Positions 9,342-18,264 of a DNA stretch of 51,535 bases are shown one piece after another. The notes under the pieces were generated by a model. It did no database searches and was not told where the DNA came from. It was given only the letters and a program-made list of their open reading frames with translations. This stretch comes from DASPJR01 sp035628505 (GTDB lineage Bacteria; Planctomycetota; SZUA-567; H5-PLA8): NCBI GenBank assembly GCA_035628505.1, contig DASPJR010000204.1, positions 1 through 51,535 on the forward strand. Direction: 5' to 3'. Positions within the stretch are counted from its first letter, which is position 1; every line of letters begins with the position of its first letter. The translations under genes were made by a program, and so were the position numbers.

Positions 9342-9660
9342 GGCGCGACTTGAATCCCTTTTTTCGAGCTGCCTTGCAGTATAGCGCAAGCGGACCCGTC
9401 CGCAGGTCCACTTTTAAGAGCGCTCCTCGTGAGAGGAGCTACTACTGCTTACCCAGCAGACGTGCGACAAACATGGCAAACTAGAGATAAAGACTGCTTT
9501 TTGCCGCAAAACGCGGCAGAAAAACAGGGATTAATTAGCACCTTCGCCATCGCACGCGTGCAACCTGTAAGTGCATGACCCGGGTGGAAATGCACGGGGC
9601 AACTTCCTCGCACGCCGCCGCTGGTCTCCTCTTTGCTTTGCAGAGTAAAGAGGTTTTTCT
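9342..9660. other. Divergent intergenic region with two hairpins
   Basis: The gap lies between the start of the kinase (minus) and the start of the hybrid histidine kinase (plus), so it should hold both promoters. Two hairpins are visible: GCTCCTC/GAGGAGC (9422-9439, loop GTGA) and TGCCGC/GCGGCA (9502-9518), the latter flanked by T and A runs that extend the stem. I see no confident promoter or gene. Confidence 0.5.
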
Positions 9661-12516
9661 ATGTTGCGCTACGTCGGCCAAGTATTGGCTATCACCGCAA
9701 TCTATTTTCTGTCCGGCCGACTCGGGTTGTCGCTTGCCTTTGAGCTGCCGCAGGTGACGACCGTCTGGCCACCGTCCGGTTTTGCGCTCGCTGCGTTGCT
9801 TCTTTTTGGTACGCGCTGCTGGCCCGGTGTTTTTGCCGGCGCCCTGCTTATAAATATCGCGCTGAATGTGCCCTGGCCGGCGGCTCTGGGCATTGCCAGT
9901 GGTAACACGTTGGAAGCAGTTGCAGGAAGCCTGCTGTTGAAGCGCGCGGGTTTTAAGAATGAACTGGAGCGGCGCCAGGACGTTATTGCCCTGATCTTTA
10001 TCGCCGGAATGATTTCAACGACGCTCAGCGCAACCATCGGAACCGCGAGCCTCTATTACGCTAACCTGATCTCTCCTTCGCAGATCGCAGCGGCGTGGTG
10101 GCGCTGCTGGGTGGGCTATACCGCCAGTATCTGGGGCATCACGCCGCTGATTCTCACCTGGTTCAGCCGCACTCGTACCGGCGCCCCGCGTCGTTTAGAA
10201 ACCGCTGCCGTCTTTTTGATACTTTTAGGCGTCTGTTACATAACGATGCTGAGCGGCCTTGCCACGCGTTTGAAATTCCTCGTTTTTCCAGTCCTGGCAT
10301 GGTCGGCGTTGCGCCTGGGTCAACGCAACACTGCCACCGCCTGCGCACTGGTCACCGGCTTTGCAATCGCCGGTGCGCAGCGGGGTACCTTTGGCTGGAC
10401 CAACGCAAGCGTGGAAGAATTGCTGGGTGGGTTGATGCTTTTTTCCGGGGTCGTCACTTTTACGGCACTGATGATCGGCGCGCTTACCGCGGAAGGTGAA
10501 AAAGTAAACGCCATGCTGCGCCGGCGCGATGCGCAGTTCCAGATGGCGCTGGAAGCCGGCCGCATGGGAACGTGGAACTGGGACATCGCGTCAGGCGAAA
10601 TCGCCTGGTCAGAAAATCTTGCCGCCATTCACGGAATGGATCCGGGAGCGGCTCCGCAGACCTTCGGCCAGTATCTGGAGACCATACACTCCGAAGACCG
10701 GGAGCTCGTCAAAAGCGCAATCGAACAGGCGATCAAGGCGCAAACCTTCCGAGTGGAATACCGCCCTGCCGGTGACAGCGCGGGAACCTGGTTCGCGGCG
10801 CGCGGCAGAGTCCTCTACGACAAGGAAGGAAACCCGGTGATGATGGCCGGGCTCTGCGCGGACATCTCAGATCGCAAACGGGCCGAGCAGCAGGCGCGGC
10901 TGAACAGCGAAGAACTGGAGCGCACCGTTGTAGCGAGGACGCTTGAACTGCGCGAAACGGTCAGTCGTCTGCGTACTGAAATCGAGGCGCGCAAGCAGAC
11001 CGAGCTTGCGCTGCGCCAAAGTGAGGAGCGGCTGCGCCTGATTACCGAGCAGGTGCCCGCGATCCTCTTCACGCTCGATCGCGACCTGAAGATTCTCTCG
11101 GCCACGGGCGCGGGACTGAAGTCGATCAATCTTGATCCTCAGATCATCATTGGCCGAAGCCTGCTGGAATTCCTCGAGAGCCAGGACCCGCATCATCCGC
11201 CAATCCAGGCCGCTCGACGGGCGATCGACGGGCACGACGAGACGTACGAAATGGAATGGCGCGGCCGCACCTATCAGAACTACTTTCGCCCGCTACGCGA
11301 CATAGATGGAACGGTGTTCGGCGCGCTGGGCATGTCGATCGACATCACGGAGCTGCGCAGAATTAAAGCTGCGCTGGAAGACGAGGCGCGCCACAAGGAT
11401 GAATTCCTGGCGATACTCGCGCACGAGCTGCGCAATCCGCTCGCGCCGATCCGTAACGCCGGGGTGCTCCTGCAGAGCGCGCAGTCCGAGGAGAGCATCC
11501 GCCACATCGGCAAGATTCTTGAACGGCAGGTGAACCACATCGTCCGCCTGGTCGACGATCTCCTGGATATCGCGCGCTTGTCCCACGGAAAAATCCTGCT
11601 CCAGAAGCAGTGTCTGGATCTGTTGGAACTTTTGCGAAATGTCATCGAAGAACACCGCGGGAAGATTGCGGCCAGCAAGCTGAACATCGAAGCCAGGCTG
11701 CCCAGCGAACCACTGTGGGTCGATGCGGATCCAGTCCGTCTGACGCAGATCTTCGACAACCTGCTTCACAACGCAACCAAGTTCACGCCGCCGGGCGGGA
11801 GCATCTTCGTCGAGGCGCAGCAGGCTCGTGACGAGAATGCGGCGATCGTCTCGATTCGCGATACAGGCATCGGCATGGAACCGCAGATGATCCAGCATCT
11901 CTTCCAGCCCTTCGCGCAGGCCGACCGCAGTCTTGACCGCAGCGTCGGCGGACTGGGGCTGGGCCTGGCGTTGGTGCAGTCGCTCGTGAACCTGCACGGA
12001 GGAAGCATTCGCGCCACCAGCCCCGGCATGGGACAGGGCTCGGAATTCACGCTGCGCCTGCCTCTGATGAGCGAAGAGCCGCACGCGGCGGCGCAGCCCG
12101 CGCCCGTTGCAGCGCAGGAGAACAGGCTCTCGATTCTGCTGGTCGAAGACAACGTCGACGCTGCAGACAGTCTGCGCATGCTGCTTGAATCGTTCGGCCA
12201 CCATGTCGTTGTCGTGCACGATGGCCACAGCGGGCTCGAACACGCCAGAGGTCTGCGCCCCGACGCGATCATCTGTGACATCGGCCTGCCGCACGGCATG
12301 AATGGCTACGACTTCGCGCGGGCATTCACGCAGGATGCCTCGTACAAGCCGGCGTTTCTGATCGCCATGTCCGGCTACGGCCAGGCGCAGGACAAGCAGC
12401 GCGCCCGTGACGCCGGCTTTCATACGCACGTCACCAAGCCCGCCGACATCGCGGAGCTCAAGCGAGTTCTGTCCGTGGAAGTTGAAGCCTGGCGCGCGGC
12501 AAGGGCCAAAGTTTAA
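9661..12516 (+). CDS. Hybrid sensor histidine kinase: MASE1-PAS-PAS-HisKA-HATPase-REC
   Basis: 951 residues. The first ~280 form a multi-span MASE1 membrane sensor (FELPQVTTVWPPSGFALAAL is typical). Two PAS domains follow at about 288-410 and 455-575, the first with a PAC-like tail (MMAGLCADISDRKRAEQ). HisKA carries the phospho-acceptor His588 in LAHELRNP; the HATPase shows FDNLLHNATKFT, GTGIGM and GGLGLGLALV. A C-terminal receiver carries phospho-acceptor Asp873 in CDIGLPHGMNG. It would relay a membrane or redox signal through an internal phosphorelay; the output partner is not evident. AAAGAGG sits just before the ATG. It converges on the next gene across a hairpin. Confidence 0.94.
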   Translation: MLRYVGQVLAITAIYFLSGRLGLSLAFELPQVTTVWPPSGFALAALLLFGTRCWPGVFAGALLINIALNVPWPAALGIASGNTLEAVAGSLLLKRAGFKNELERRQDVIALIFIAGMISTTLSATIGTASLYYANLISPSQIAAAWWRCWVGYTASIWGITPLILTWFSRTRTGAPRRLETAAVFLILLGVCYITMLSGLATRLKFLVFPVLAWSALRLGQRNTATACALVTGFAIAGAQRGTFGWTNASVEELLGGLMLFSGVVTFTALMIGALTAEGEKVNAMLRRRDAQFQMALEAGRMGTWNWDIASGEIAWSENLAAIHGMDPGAAPQTFGQYLETIHSEDRELVKSAIEQAIKAQTFRVEYRPAGDSAGTWFAARGRVLYDKEGNPVMMAGLCADISDRKRAEQQARLNSEELERTVVARTLELRETVSRLRTEIEARKQTELALRQSEERLRLITEQVPAILFTLDRDLKILSATGAGLKSINLDPQIIIGRSLLEFLESQDPHHPPIQAARRAIDGHDETYEMEWRGRTYQNYFRPLRDIDGTVFGALGMSIDITELRRIKAALEDEARHKDEFLAILAHELRNPLAPIRNAGVLLQSAQSEESIRHIGKILERQVNHIVRLVDDLLDIARLSHGKILLQKQCLDLLELLRNVIEEHRGKIAASKLNIEARLPSEPLWVDADPVRLTQIFDNLLHNATKFTPPGGSIFVEAQQARDENAAIVSIRDTGIGMEPQMIQHLFQPFAQADRSLDRSVGGLGLGLALVQSLVNLHGGSIRATSPGMGQGSEFTLRLPLMSEEPHAAAQPAPVAAQENRLSILLVEDNVDAADSLRMLLESFGHHVVVVHDGHSGLEHARGLRPDAIICDIGLPHGMNGYDFARAFTQDASYKPAFLIAMSGYGQAQDKQRARDAGFHTHVTKPADIAELKRVLSVEVEAWRAARAKV

Positions 12517-12544
12517 AGTCACGATCTTCGGCGTTACAAAAGAA

Positions 12545-12569
12545 GGAGGCGCCCCTACGGGACGCCTCC
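12545..12569. terminator. GC-rich hairpin between convergent genes
   Basis: GGAGGCG and CGCCTCC form a 7-bp stem that continues with CCC/GGG after one mismatch. It lies between a plus-strand stop (12516) and a minus-strand stop (12597), the place expected for a bidirectional terminator. There is no U tract. Confidence 0.5.
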
Positions 12570-12596
12570 GCAATTACAAACTACTCACGACGCTTG

Positions 12597-14390
12597 TTAC
12601 GGAATCGAGCTGCTGCTGGTTGTGCTCGTGGACGAGGTGCTTGATTCAGGATCCTCGATGCGGATGAGCTCAATCTTGCGCGTTCGGTCCGTTCCATAAT
12701 GGACAAGTGCCGGCGTTTCGGGCTGAGTCAGGTTATACAACCCGGTTTCGAAGACGGTCTTCTCCTCGTCGCCGATATGCCAGGCGGCGCGCTGCGATTT
12801 GCTGTCGACCGCGCCATACACGGGCATTTCGCGGCCCGATACTTCATCGCGATAAACGCCCCCGATCGCACCGTTCTTGTTGATGACCAGCTGGAACGTT
12901 TCGTTCGGCTCGCCGCTCAGCTCACGGGCCACGGCGTAGACACCCAGCGGGCGCCAATCGTCTTCACCGTCCGCAGTCGTGGCGACGGCACTGCCCGGTT
13001 CCACGCTTTCAGACGCGAGGGTCTCATACTGGTCAGCGATGGCTACGGCTTCTTCAGCGTACTCGCGTACCACGACTGGCCGTTCATTCACGACGATTGT
13101 CTCATACGGTTCATACACTTCATACACGACCGGATCGCCATACGAATAATAAACTGGCTCGTAGTACCCGCCCCAGTACGGATAGCTGAAGAAGCCCGTA
13201 AGCCCAATCCATGTTACCGGACCCCACCAATGGTGGTCGTGCCAGTGGTGATGATGCCGGTGCCAGCGCTCGCCGCGCCAGCGATCGCCCCAATAACCGC
13301 GGCCTGAACGCCAGCCGCCGTCCGTCCATCCACTCCGCCGGTGACGATCACGCCAGTAGTCGCGCCGCACATTATCGGCAAAACGCCGCGCTTCACGGTT
13401 CTCGCGAATCGCCTGGCGGTTGGTAATCGCCTGCTGCTGGGCGAGCGTGCGGTCGGCAATCGCCTGCTCGCGGCCGGCCTGCCGATCGGCAAACGACTGC
13501 TGCCGCGCGATCTGCCGGTCTGTGCGCGTCTGCTGCCGCGCCGTCTGCCGGTCTAAACGCTGCTGCTGGCGCTGCGCCGCCAAATTACTCTGCGTCTGCT
13601 GCCGCTCCAAACGCTGCTGCTGGCGTGCCTGCTGGCGCTGCAATGCCGTTTGCTGGCGATCAGTACGCTGCTGGGTTCTGGCCTGCTGGCGCTGCAGTGT
13701 TGCCTGCTGCCGGTCAGCACGCTGCTGCGTCCTGGCCTGCTGATTCTGCAGTGTTGCCTGCTGGCGGTCAGCACGCTGCAGCGTTCTGGCCTGCTGCTGC
13801 TGTAAGCGCGCCTGCTGACGGTCGGCTTGTGTGCGAAGTTGTGTCTGTTGGCGTGCCGCCTGCGTTTGTGCGCGCTGCTGCTGACGATCCACACGCATTT
13901 GTGTGCGCGCCTGCTGCCGTTGCACGTTCGCTTGCTGCCGGCTTTCACGCAGCGCCTGGTTCTGCGCGCGCTGCGCCTGCCCGAAGCTGCTTCTCGGGCT
14001 TGGAGCGCTGGTAAAGCTCTGCCGCGGCGCCGTGATCGCCTGCCGCGAAGGGCGCGGCGTGCTCACGCGAGGTGTGCTCACGCGCGGCGTACTGACGCGA
14101 GGTGTGCTCACGCGCGGTGTACTCATGCGGGGTGTACTAACGCGAGGTGTACTAACGCGAGGTGTACTCATGCGCGGTGTGCTGCGCGAGACCGATGGCG
14201 CACGCGCTGCGCGTGACATGCCGGCTCCTCCGCCCATGCGCGCACCGCCGCCTCCGCCCATCCGCGCGCCGCCGCCGCCACCTCCTCCCCGGCCGCCGCC
14301 ACGTCCAGCTCCGCGTTCGCCTGCATTCGCGCCGTCCGCAACGGCCAGCGCCAGAGCCATAAATAGCATGATGAGGGTCTTCATCGTCAT
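12597..14390 (-). CDS. Low-complexity secreted protein with Gly/Arg, STPRV and Gln/Arg repeats
   Basis: 597 residues from the ATG at 14390 (GGGAG ribosome site; the frame runs on upstream). After a signal peptide ending near ANA comes a Gly/Arg-rich stretch, then about nine tandem STPRV/STPRM pentapeptides coded by a 15-bp minisatellite (about 14050-14175). About 170 residues of Gln/Arg-rich units of the type RQQARTQQRADRQQ follow. Next is a His/Trp/Tyr-rich segment, and finally a folded domain of about 110 residues (WRPLGVYAVARE, AAWHIGDEEKTVFETGLYNL) ending in a Ser/Thr tail. Similar C-terminal domains occur in PVC surface-type proteins. An envelope or surface role is inferred. Confidence 0.75.
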   Translation of the reverse strand: MTMKTLIMLFMALALAVADGANAGERGAGRGGGRGGGGGGGARMGGGGGARMGGGAGMSRAARAPSVSRSTPRMSTPRVSTPRVSTPRMSTPRVSTPRVSTPRVSTPRVSTPRPSRQAITAPRQSFTSAPSPRSSFGQAQRAQNQALRESRQQANVQRQQARTQMRVDRQQQRAQTQAARQQTQLRTQADRQQARLQQQQARTLQRADRQQATLQNQQARTQQRADRQQATLQRQQARTQQRTDRQQTALQRQQARQQQRLERQQTQSNLAAQRQQQRLDRQTARQQTRTDRQIARQQSFADRQAGREQAIADRTLAQQQAITNRQAIRENREARRFADNVRRDYWRDRHRRSGWTDGGWRSGRGYWGDRWRGERWHRHHHHWHDHHWWGPVTWIGLTGFFSYPYWGGYYEPVYYSYGDPVVYEVYEPYETIVVNERPVVVREYAEEAVAIADQYETLASESVEPGSAVATTADGEDDWRPLGVYAVARELSGEPNETFQLVINKNGAIGGVYRDEVSGREMPVYGAVDSKSQRAAWHIGDEEKTVFETGLYNLTQPETPALVHYGTDRTRKIELIRIEDPESSTSSTSTTSSSSIP

Positions 14391-14643
14391 GGCTGCAATC
14401 TCCCATCCTTCAACCACACCAGACGCGGGTGGCGAGTGACGGGCGACGAAGTGTCCCCGAAAGCTGAAAAAGTGTGTCACCACCGCGTGCTCTGCGAGGA
14501 TGCGACTGCCGTGCCGAACGGCATCTCTGTGGCTTTACTTTGTTGCAGGGCAGGCCTGAAGAAATGCGGAACGCCGCTCGCGGAACCCGGCGCTGCGAAG
14601 CGCTTTGCGTGAGTAAATCTTTTCGCTAATACAGCGGCGCAGT

Positions 14644-15126
14644 TCAGCGCGCCGGCAGCAGCACGGGAAAGAGCGCCACCAGCAGCATGATCGCGCCAAT
14701 CGTCCCGGCAATGGTAAGCACAACGGCGAGCACCGCCGCCAGCAGGGAACGCATAAATGAGCCGCGATATGAGATCATGATGGCGCCGGTGGCCGAGCCC
14801 CAATACGCGAGAAAGTAGGCCAGGTGGCTGTTGGGGGCGAACACAGCGACCACCAGTGTCGTGATCAGCTGCAGCAGGAAGTTGATGATTAACGCATCGA
14901 ATGCCTTGGAGAACGGATAGCCGAACCCCACCAGGCGAGTCGCCAGATGAATAAAGAGCGCAAACCACGCCAGATATAAAACAATCGTGAGCAGCACCAG
15001 GCCGAAGCCGAGGGCCAGGAATCCGGCCAGCCCGAGCGCATCCCCTTCCGCACGCGGAAGCGGCACGCTCTCCGCACCTATCGCAGAGCAGCACAGCAGG
15101 CCGGCACTGAGCCAAAGCATTTTCAT
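14644..15126 (-). CDS. Small polytopic membrane protein, unknown
   Basis: 160 residues with a signal-like N-terminus (MKMLWLSAGLLCCSAIGA) followed by four hydrophobic segments: LAGFLALGFGLVLLTIVLYL, an amphipathic helix pair around FALFIHLATRLVGFG, LIINFLLQLITTLVVAVF, and a C-terminal LLAAVLAVVLTIAGTIGAIM. No catalytic motif or named family is recognised. It lies on the same strand as the low-complexity secreted protein 253 bp downstream; its upstream side is a heptamer satellite, so its promoter must lie in or beyond that repeat. Confidence 0.7.
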   Translation of the reverse strand: MKMLWLSAGLLCCSAIGAESVPLPRAEGDALGLAGFLALGFGLVLLTIVLYLAWFALFIHLATRLVGFGYPFSKAFDALIINFLLQLITTLVVAVFAPNSHLAYFLAYWGSATGAIMISYRGSFMRSLLAAVLAVVLTIAGTIGAIMLLVALFPVLLPAR

Positions 15127-15132
15127 GCTTTA

Positions 15133-15271
15133 TGAGTCTAGAGTCTGGAGTCTGGGAGTCTAGAGTCTGGAGTCTGGAGTCTAAAGTCAGGAAAGACTCC
15201 CGACTCAAGACTCCCGACTCAAGACTCCCGACTCAAGACTCCCGACTCAAGACTCTAGACTCAAAGACTAA
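15133..15271. repeat. Heptamer satellite arranged as a giant hairpin
   Basis: The left arm (15133-15190) is a run of heptamers of type GAGTCTG/GAGTCTA. The right arm (15195-15270) is four copies of ACTCCCGACTCAAG followed by ACTCTAGACTCAAAG. The arms share GAGTC on opposite strands, so the block can fold into a long imperfect hairpin. It fills most of the gap upstream of the membrane protein gene. Confidence 0.9.
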
Positions 15272-15366
15272 TTTTTTGAGCGCGCTCCAGGTGTCGAACG
15301 ATCAGTGTTGCTGCGCGCTCTTTCGAAAGTTTATTGATTACGAACAACGGTTCCGTGGTTTTTCGG

Positions 15367-15570
15367 CTAAGCCTTCAGTGGGCGGTTGAAGAGTTCCCGC
15401 GCACGCATTTCGCCATGGATCGTCAGCACCACGCGGCCGTTGATGCGTACCAGCAGCCCTTCGTTGACGCCGCGCGCGATGACTGTCTCATCCGGCAGCT
15501 TCAGGTGCCTGCGCGAAAAAAGAGCCAGTACCACCACGTCAAGCTCATCGGTCTTTACGTACTTGTCCAT
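15367..15570 (-). CDS. Small hypothetical protein downstream of a response regulator
   Basis: 67 residues with a balanced hydrophobic/charged pattern and a possible beta-hairpin (GLLVRINGRVVLTIHGEMR). It is not recognised as a named family. It begins 18 bp after the response-regulator stop on the same strand, so the two are probably co-transcribed. The compact, non-repetitive composition favours a real gene, but length alone does not prove it. Confidence 0.5.
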   Translation of the reverse strand: MDKYVKTDELDVVVLALFSRRHLKLPDETVIARGVNEGLLVRINGRVVLTIHGEMRARELFNRPLKA

Positions 15571-15588
15571 AGCCGGCCAGAGTTGCTT

Positions 15589-15951
15589 TCAAGATGCCGC
15601 GGTGTAAGGCCAGACGCATTGCAGCGCCGTCAACAGTTCCGGACCCGAAAACGGCTTGGCCAGGAAAAACTTCACGCCTAAGCGCGTCGCCGCCTGAGAA
15701 TCAAAGTACCCGCTCATCAGGATGACCTGCGTTCCAGGGCTGCGGCTGCGCAATTCCAGAAGAAACGTTTCAGCGGGCATTCCTGGAACCGAGCAGTCCA
15801 TCAGCACGATATCAAAGCTTTCTTTCAGCAACGTCAGCGCTTCGTCACGCGAACTGGCCGCGACCGCAGCGTACTCGCTGCCAGCCATGTACGTGACGAC
15901 ATGCCGCACGACAGCGTCATCGTCGATGATCAGGAGGCGTTTCTTGTCCAA
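15589..15951 (-). CDS. Single-domain response regulator (CheY-like receiver)
   Basis: 120 residues covering one receiver domain and nothing else. The acidic triad is Asp10-Asp11-Asp12, the phospho-acceptor is Asp52 in VLMDCSVPGMP, Ser80 takes the switch Thr/Ser place in ILMSGYF, and Lys99 is in FLAKPF. The start is a TTG at 15951 preceded by GAGGA. Without an output domain it must act by protein contact, for example in a phosphorelay. A cognate kinase is not adjacent; the hybrid kinase at 9661-12516 is the nearest candidate, on the opposite strand. Confidence 0.88.
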   Translation of the reverse strand: MDKKRLLIIDDDAVVRHVVTYMAGSEYAAVAASSRDEALTLLKESFDIVLMDCSVPGMPAETFLLELRSRSPGTQVILMSGYFDSQAATRLGVKFFLAKPFSGPELLTALQCVWPYTAAS

Positions 15952-16189
15952 ACCGCGCGTCCTCTAGGCTTGCAAATCGCTTCGCACCCGGACATTGCAA
16001 TTCTTTTGCCGAGTTCGTAAATGCAATTTGCGAATGCCTGCGACATTCATACAAGTATTTAAGCTATTTGGCTTTGCGTGCTCATCCGAATTTGCGTTCA
16101 GCGAGCTGAAGTATAAAGCCAAAACTCTTTTATAGCTTTTTGCATGTATTCAAACGGGGGAATGCAGAGCCAGCATTGTGATTTGCGGC
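15952..16189. other. AT-richer gap at the left edge of the phage module
   Basis: No gene is seen. The segment is noticeably richer in A and T than its surroundings and should hold the promoter of the response regulator. It is where a left attachment site would be expected, but no tRNA end or matching direct repeat was found on the other side. Confidence 0.35.
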
Positions 16190-16639
16190 TCAGGCATCAG
16201 GATTTTCAAAGGCTACGTAGAGGTTCACGTGCAGCAGCGTCAAATCGCCGCGCACCTCTGCTTTGAGAGGCTCGAAATCGCAGCGTTTTGCCTTCACCTC
16301 CCCTTCCGGATAATTGCCCGCCTCCAGCCAGGCCGCTCGCAACGCCGCCACCAGGTTATCGGCGTTGCCCCAGTCCTGAGCCGTGAAGGCGCTCAGCGGA
16401 ACGATGAGCCGGCAATCGACCGTCAGCGGGTACTGGCTTCCAGAGAATCCCAGCGCCGCGCCCGCGACGTGCAGCACCGGACGGTTCAGTGCGTAATCGA
16501 ACGGCGCCGAAAGATCCGCCGCCAGCGCCTTGTTGCCCAGAAAAATCTGAGCGGCCAGCAGGGTCAGCCCATCGGCTGTGATGCCCGTGGCGATAGTCTT
16601 CAGACGCTTCCGGGCTTTGCATACTTTGCTGTCTGCCAT
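16190..16639 (-). CDS. Unknown protein of the phage-head module
   Basis: 149 residues from the ATG at 16639, preceded by GGAG at ideal spacing; the open frame upstream is repeat DNA. The protein is mixed alpha/beta: VLHVAGAALGFSG, LTVDCRLIVPLSAF, then a terminal beta strand pair (EVRGDLTLLHVNLYVAF). Last in the transcription order after the capsid protein, it occupies the place where head-completion or tail-terminator proteins are usually encoded. That is a positional guess; no family signature is recognised. Confidence 0.65.
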   Translation of the reverse strand: MADSKVCKARKRLKTIATGITADGLTLLAAQIFLGNKALAADLSAPFDYALNRPVLHVAGAALGFSGSQYPLTVDCRLIVPLSAFTAQDWGNADNLVAALRAAWLEAGNYPEGEVKAKRCDFEPLKAEVRGDLTLLHVNLYVAFENPDA

Positions 16640-16654
16640 GTTTAACTCCAAAAG

Positions 16655-16812
16655 AGTGACGGGGTGACGGGTGACGAGCACAAGCACGAAATTCGAAGCA
16701 CGAAACTCGAAACAAATTCAAAACGTAAACGAGCAAAGGCTCGAAACTGCGTGGCCATCCTTTTTGCAGCCTTTCGATTTTGTGCTTTAATTTGTTTCGG
16801 ATTTCGGATTTG
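16655..16812. repeat. R4 heptamer run plus R3 inverted repeat unit
   Basis: 16655-16676 is a GTGACGG/GTGACGA heptamer run (R4). 16677-16812 is an R3 unit: GCACGAAATTCGAAGCACGA and related text on the left, inverted as TTTGTTTCGGATTTCGGATT on the right, around a short spacer. Other R3 units are at 18880-18990, 25570-25740 and 44965-45118. Confidence 0.85.
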
Positions 16813-16823
16813 GAGCTTCGAAT

Positions 16824-17234
16824 TTACCGGATAACGGTCCCGCCGCCGCGCGCCTGGCGCTGGGCTTCGGCGACAAATCCACCGGATGGCACAGCCACGC
16901 CAAGGACATTGCCCAGCGCGGCACGAATCGCTTCGCGCTCGGCCGGATGGTCCGCCAGAACGCCGCGCGCGCCGCCGGAACTGGCCTGGATCTGCAGCGG
17001 GCTCGACGCCGTAATCGTGCTGTAACGGTCGAGCAGCGCCGTAATGCGCGTAATCTGTTCAGCCGAAAGAGCAACGATGCGGGAGTTGATTTGCGTCACG
17101 ATGCCGAGCATGTCATACGTTTCGAACTGCGGCCCGAACAGCGTCGCAACGCTGCCCACGACCGCACCGCTGCCCGCCTGCGGAATTCCGAGAATCTCAA
17201 AGATCTGCGTGGACTGTGCTGCCGTGAGAGGCAT
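16824..17234 (-). CDS. Unknown protein of the phage-head module
   Basis: 136 residues from the ATG at 17234 with an AAGGAGA ribosome site. The open frame extends upstream only through repeat DNA. The sequence is Ala/Gly-rich and mostly helical (SAEQITRITALLDRYSTI, EREAIRAALGNVLGVAV) and ends in a glycine/arginine tail (ARGGGTVIR). No family is recognised. It lies between the KTSC-like gene and the last gene of the module, so a small virion or connector protein is plausible. Confidence 0.65.
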   Translation of the reverse strand: MPLTAAQSTQIFEILGIPQAGSGAVVGSVATLFGPQFETYDMLGIVTQINSRIVALSAEQITRITALLDRYSTITASSPLQIQASSGGARGVLADHPAEREAIRAALGNVLGVAVPSGGFVAEAQRQARGGGTVIR

Positions 17235-17302
17235 TTTCAGGTCTCCTTTGTTTTGTGATCTGTGATTGCTCACTGGTCGCTTGTTTGCCAGAACAGGCAC
17301 GC

Positions 17303-17334
17303 ACGTGACGAGTGACGAGTGACGAGTGACAACA
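17303..17334 (+). repeat. R4 heptamer run (GTGACGA)
   Basis: Three to four tandem GTGACGA units between two small module genes. The same heptamer family occurs at 16655, 18992, 25538, 28300 and 31680-31760. Confidence 0.8.
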
Positions 17335-17340
17335 AGCCCA

Positions 17341-17601
17341 TCAGTATCTGCGGTAATAATCAAAGAACCGCTTGATCACGCGGTCGTAATAGCGTCCCTT
17401 CGAGGCGGCGTTCTTGAAATTGATGAAGTAGTACGCGTCCGGCACCGCATAGACATACGTGCGAGCACCTTTCATGCTCACGTGAATGTCGCCTCCAAAA
17501 CCCGCCGGATCCGGCGGCGGCCCGGACGTCGGATAATCCATGCGGATCTGGCGGATAAACGAAGACGTTCCGACGGCGTGGGATTCGATGAAGATGGACA
17601 T
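17341..17601 (-). CDS. KTSC-like domain protein
   Basis: 86 residues from the ATG at 17601, which has a perfect AGGAGG site. The C-terminal half matches the KTSC pattern: a beta strand with ARTYVYAVPDAYYFINF, then AASKGRYYDRVIKRFF. KTSC domains are short, found alone in phage and bacterial proteins and fused to some lysyl-tRNA synthetases; their molecular role is not settled. Here the gene lies just after the capsid gene in transcription order, separated from it by two plus-strand cargo genes. A structural or nucleic-acid-related role is inference. Confidence 0.62.
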   Translation of the reverse strand: MSIFIESHAVGTSSFIRQIRMDYPTSGPPPDPAGFGGDIHVSMKGARTYVYAVPDAYYFINFKNAASKGRYYDRVIKRFFDYYRRY

Positions 17602-17740
17602 TTGGCCTCCTTTATCAGCACGCGTCTTGTGGACGCGCACATAATGGCGGGCTAAACTTTAAAGAATCAAGAAGACGAGCCGATAGACGCGCTGCTAATG
17701 CTGGAATGCAGAAATGGCGTATTTAAATTGAGATCAATTT

Positions 17741-18169
17741 ATGAGCAACAACCTTCCCGATTCTGTCTGGCTGGAAATCAAAACACTTCTGAAAGCCGGA
17801 CGGCGCATCGAAGCCATCAAGCTCTACCGCGAGCACAGCGGGCTGGGCCTGGCTGAAGCGAAGCGTGACATGGATCGTCTCTTTGAGGAGTTACACGCCC
17901 CGGCCGAACAGCCAGCCGGCAAGCCCGACCTCGCGCAGATTCATGAAGCGCTGTTTCAGAATCGCAAAATCGAGGCTATCAAGCTCTACAGATTAATGAG
18001 CGGTTCCGGACTGAAAGAAGCGAAGGACGCTGTCGACAAGATGGAAATCGAACTGCGCGCGTCCTCGCCAGCGTCGTTCACTTTTGCGAAGGGTGAACCC
18101 GCAAAAGTCGGCTGCACCGGCGTTTTAGTCCTGGTCACGGCAGTTGCAATGCTCCTCGCCGGACTCTGA
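17741..18169 (+). CDS. Protein with two L7/L12 C-terminal-like repeats and a C-terminal membrane anchor
   Basis: 142 residues. Two copies of a helix-turn-helix-like unit appear at about 8-46 and 65-104: EAIKLYREHSGLGLAEAKRD and EAIKLYRLMSGSGLKEAKDA, the pattern of ribosomal protein L7/L12 C-terminal domains. A C-terminal hydrophobic segment (VLVLVTAVAMLLAGL) would anchor it, with the repeats in the cytoplasm. Stand-alone L7/L12-CTD-like proteins are common in bacteria with no settled function. It runs opposite to the phage-type genes around it and is probably cargo. Confidence 0.72.
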   Translation: MSNNLPDSVWLEIKTLLKAGRRIEAIKLYREHSGLGLAEAKRDMDRLFEELHAPAEQPAGKPDLAQIHEALFQNRKIEAIKLYRLMSGSGLKEAKDAVDKMEIELRASSPASFTFAKGEPAKVGCTGVLVLVTAVAMLLAGL

Positions 18170-18264
18170 TCTGAAAAGCTGGCAGCGCATGCTGCACGGC
18201 ATTTACTGAGACTTGCAGGCCTTTCCGCGGTTAATATAAATGTGCGACCAGCGAGCTCCGCCGT

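Noticed and set aside
11293..12573. Long minus-strand open frame of about 426 codons
   Set aside because: It lies opposite the histidine kinase and receiver domains; no motif supports it.
15133..15271. CRISPR array
   Set aside because: The units are heptamers with no unique spacers of even length, and no cas gene is near.
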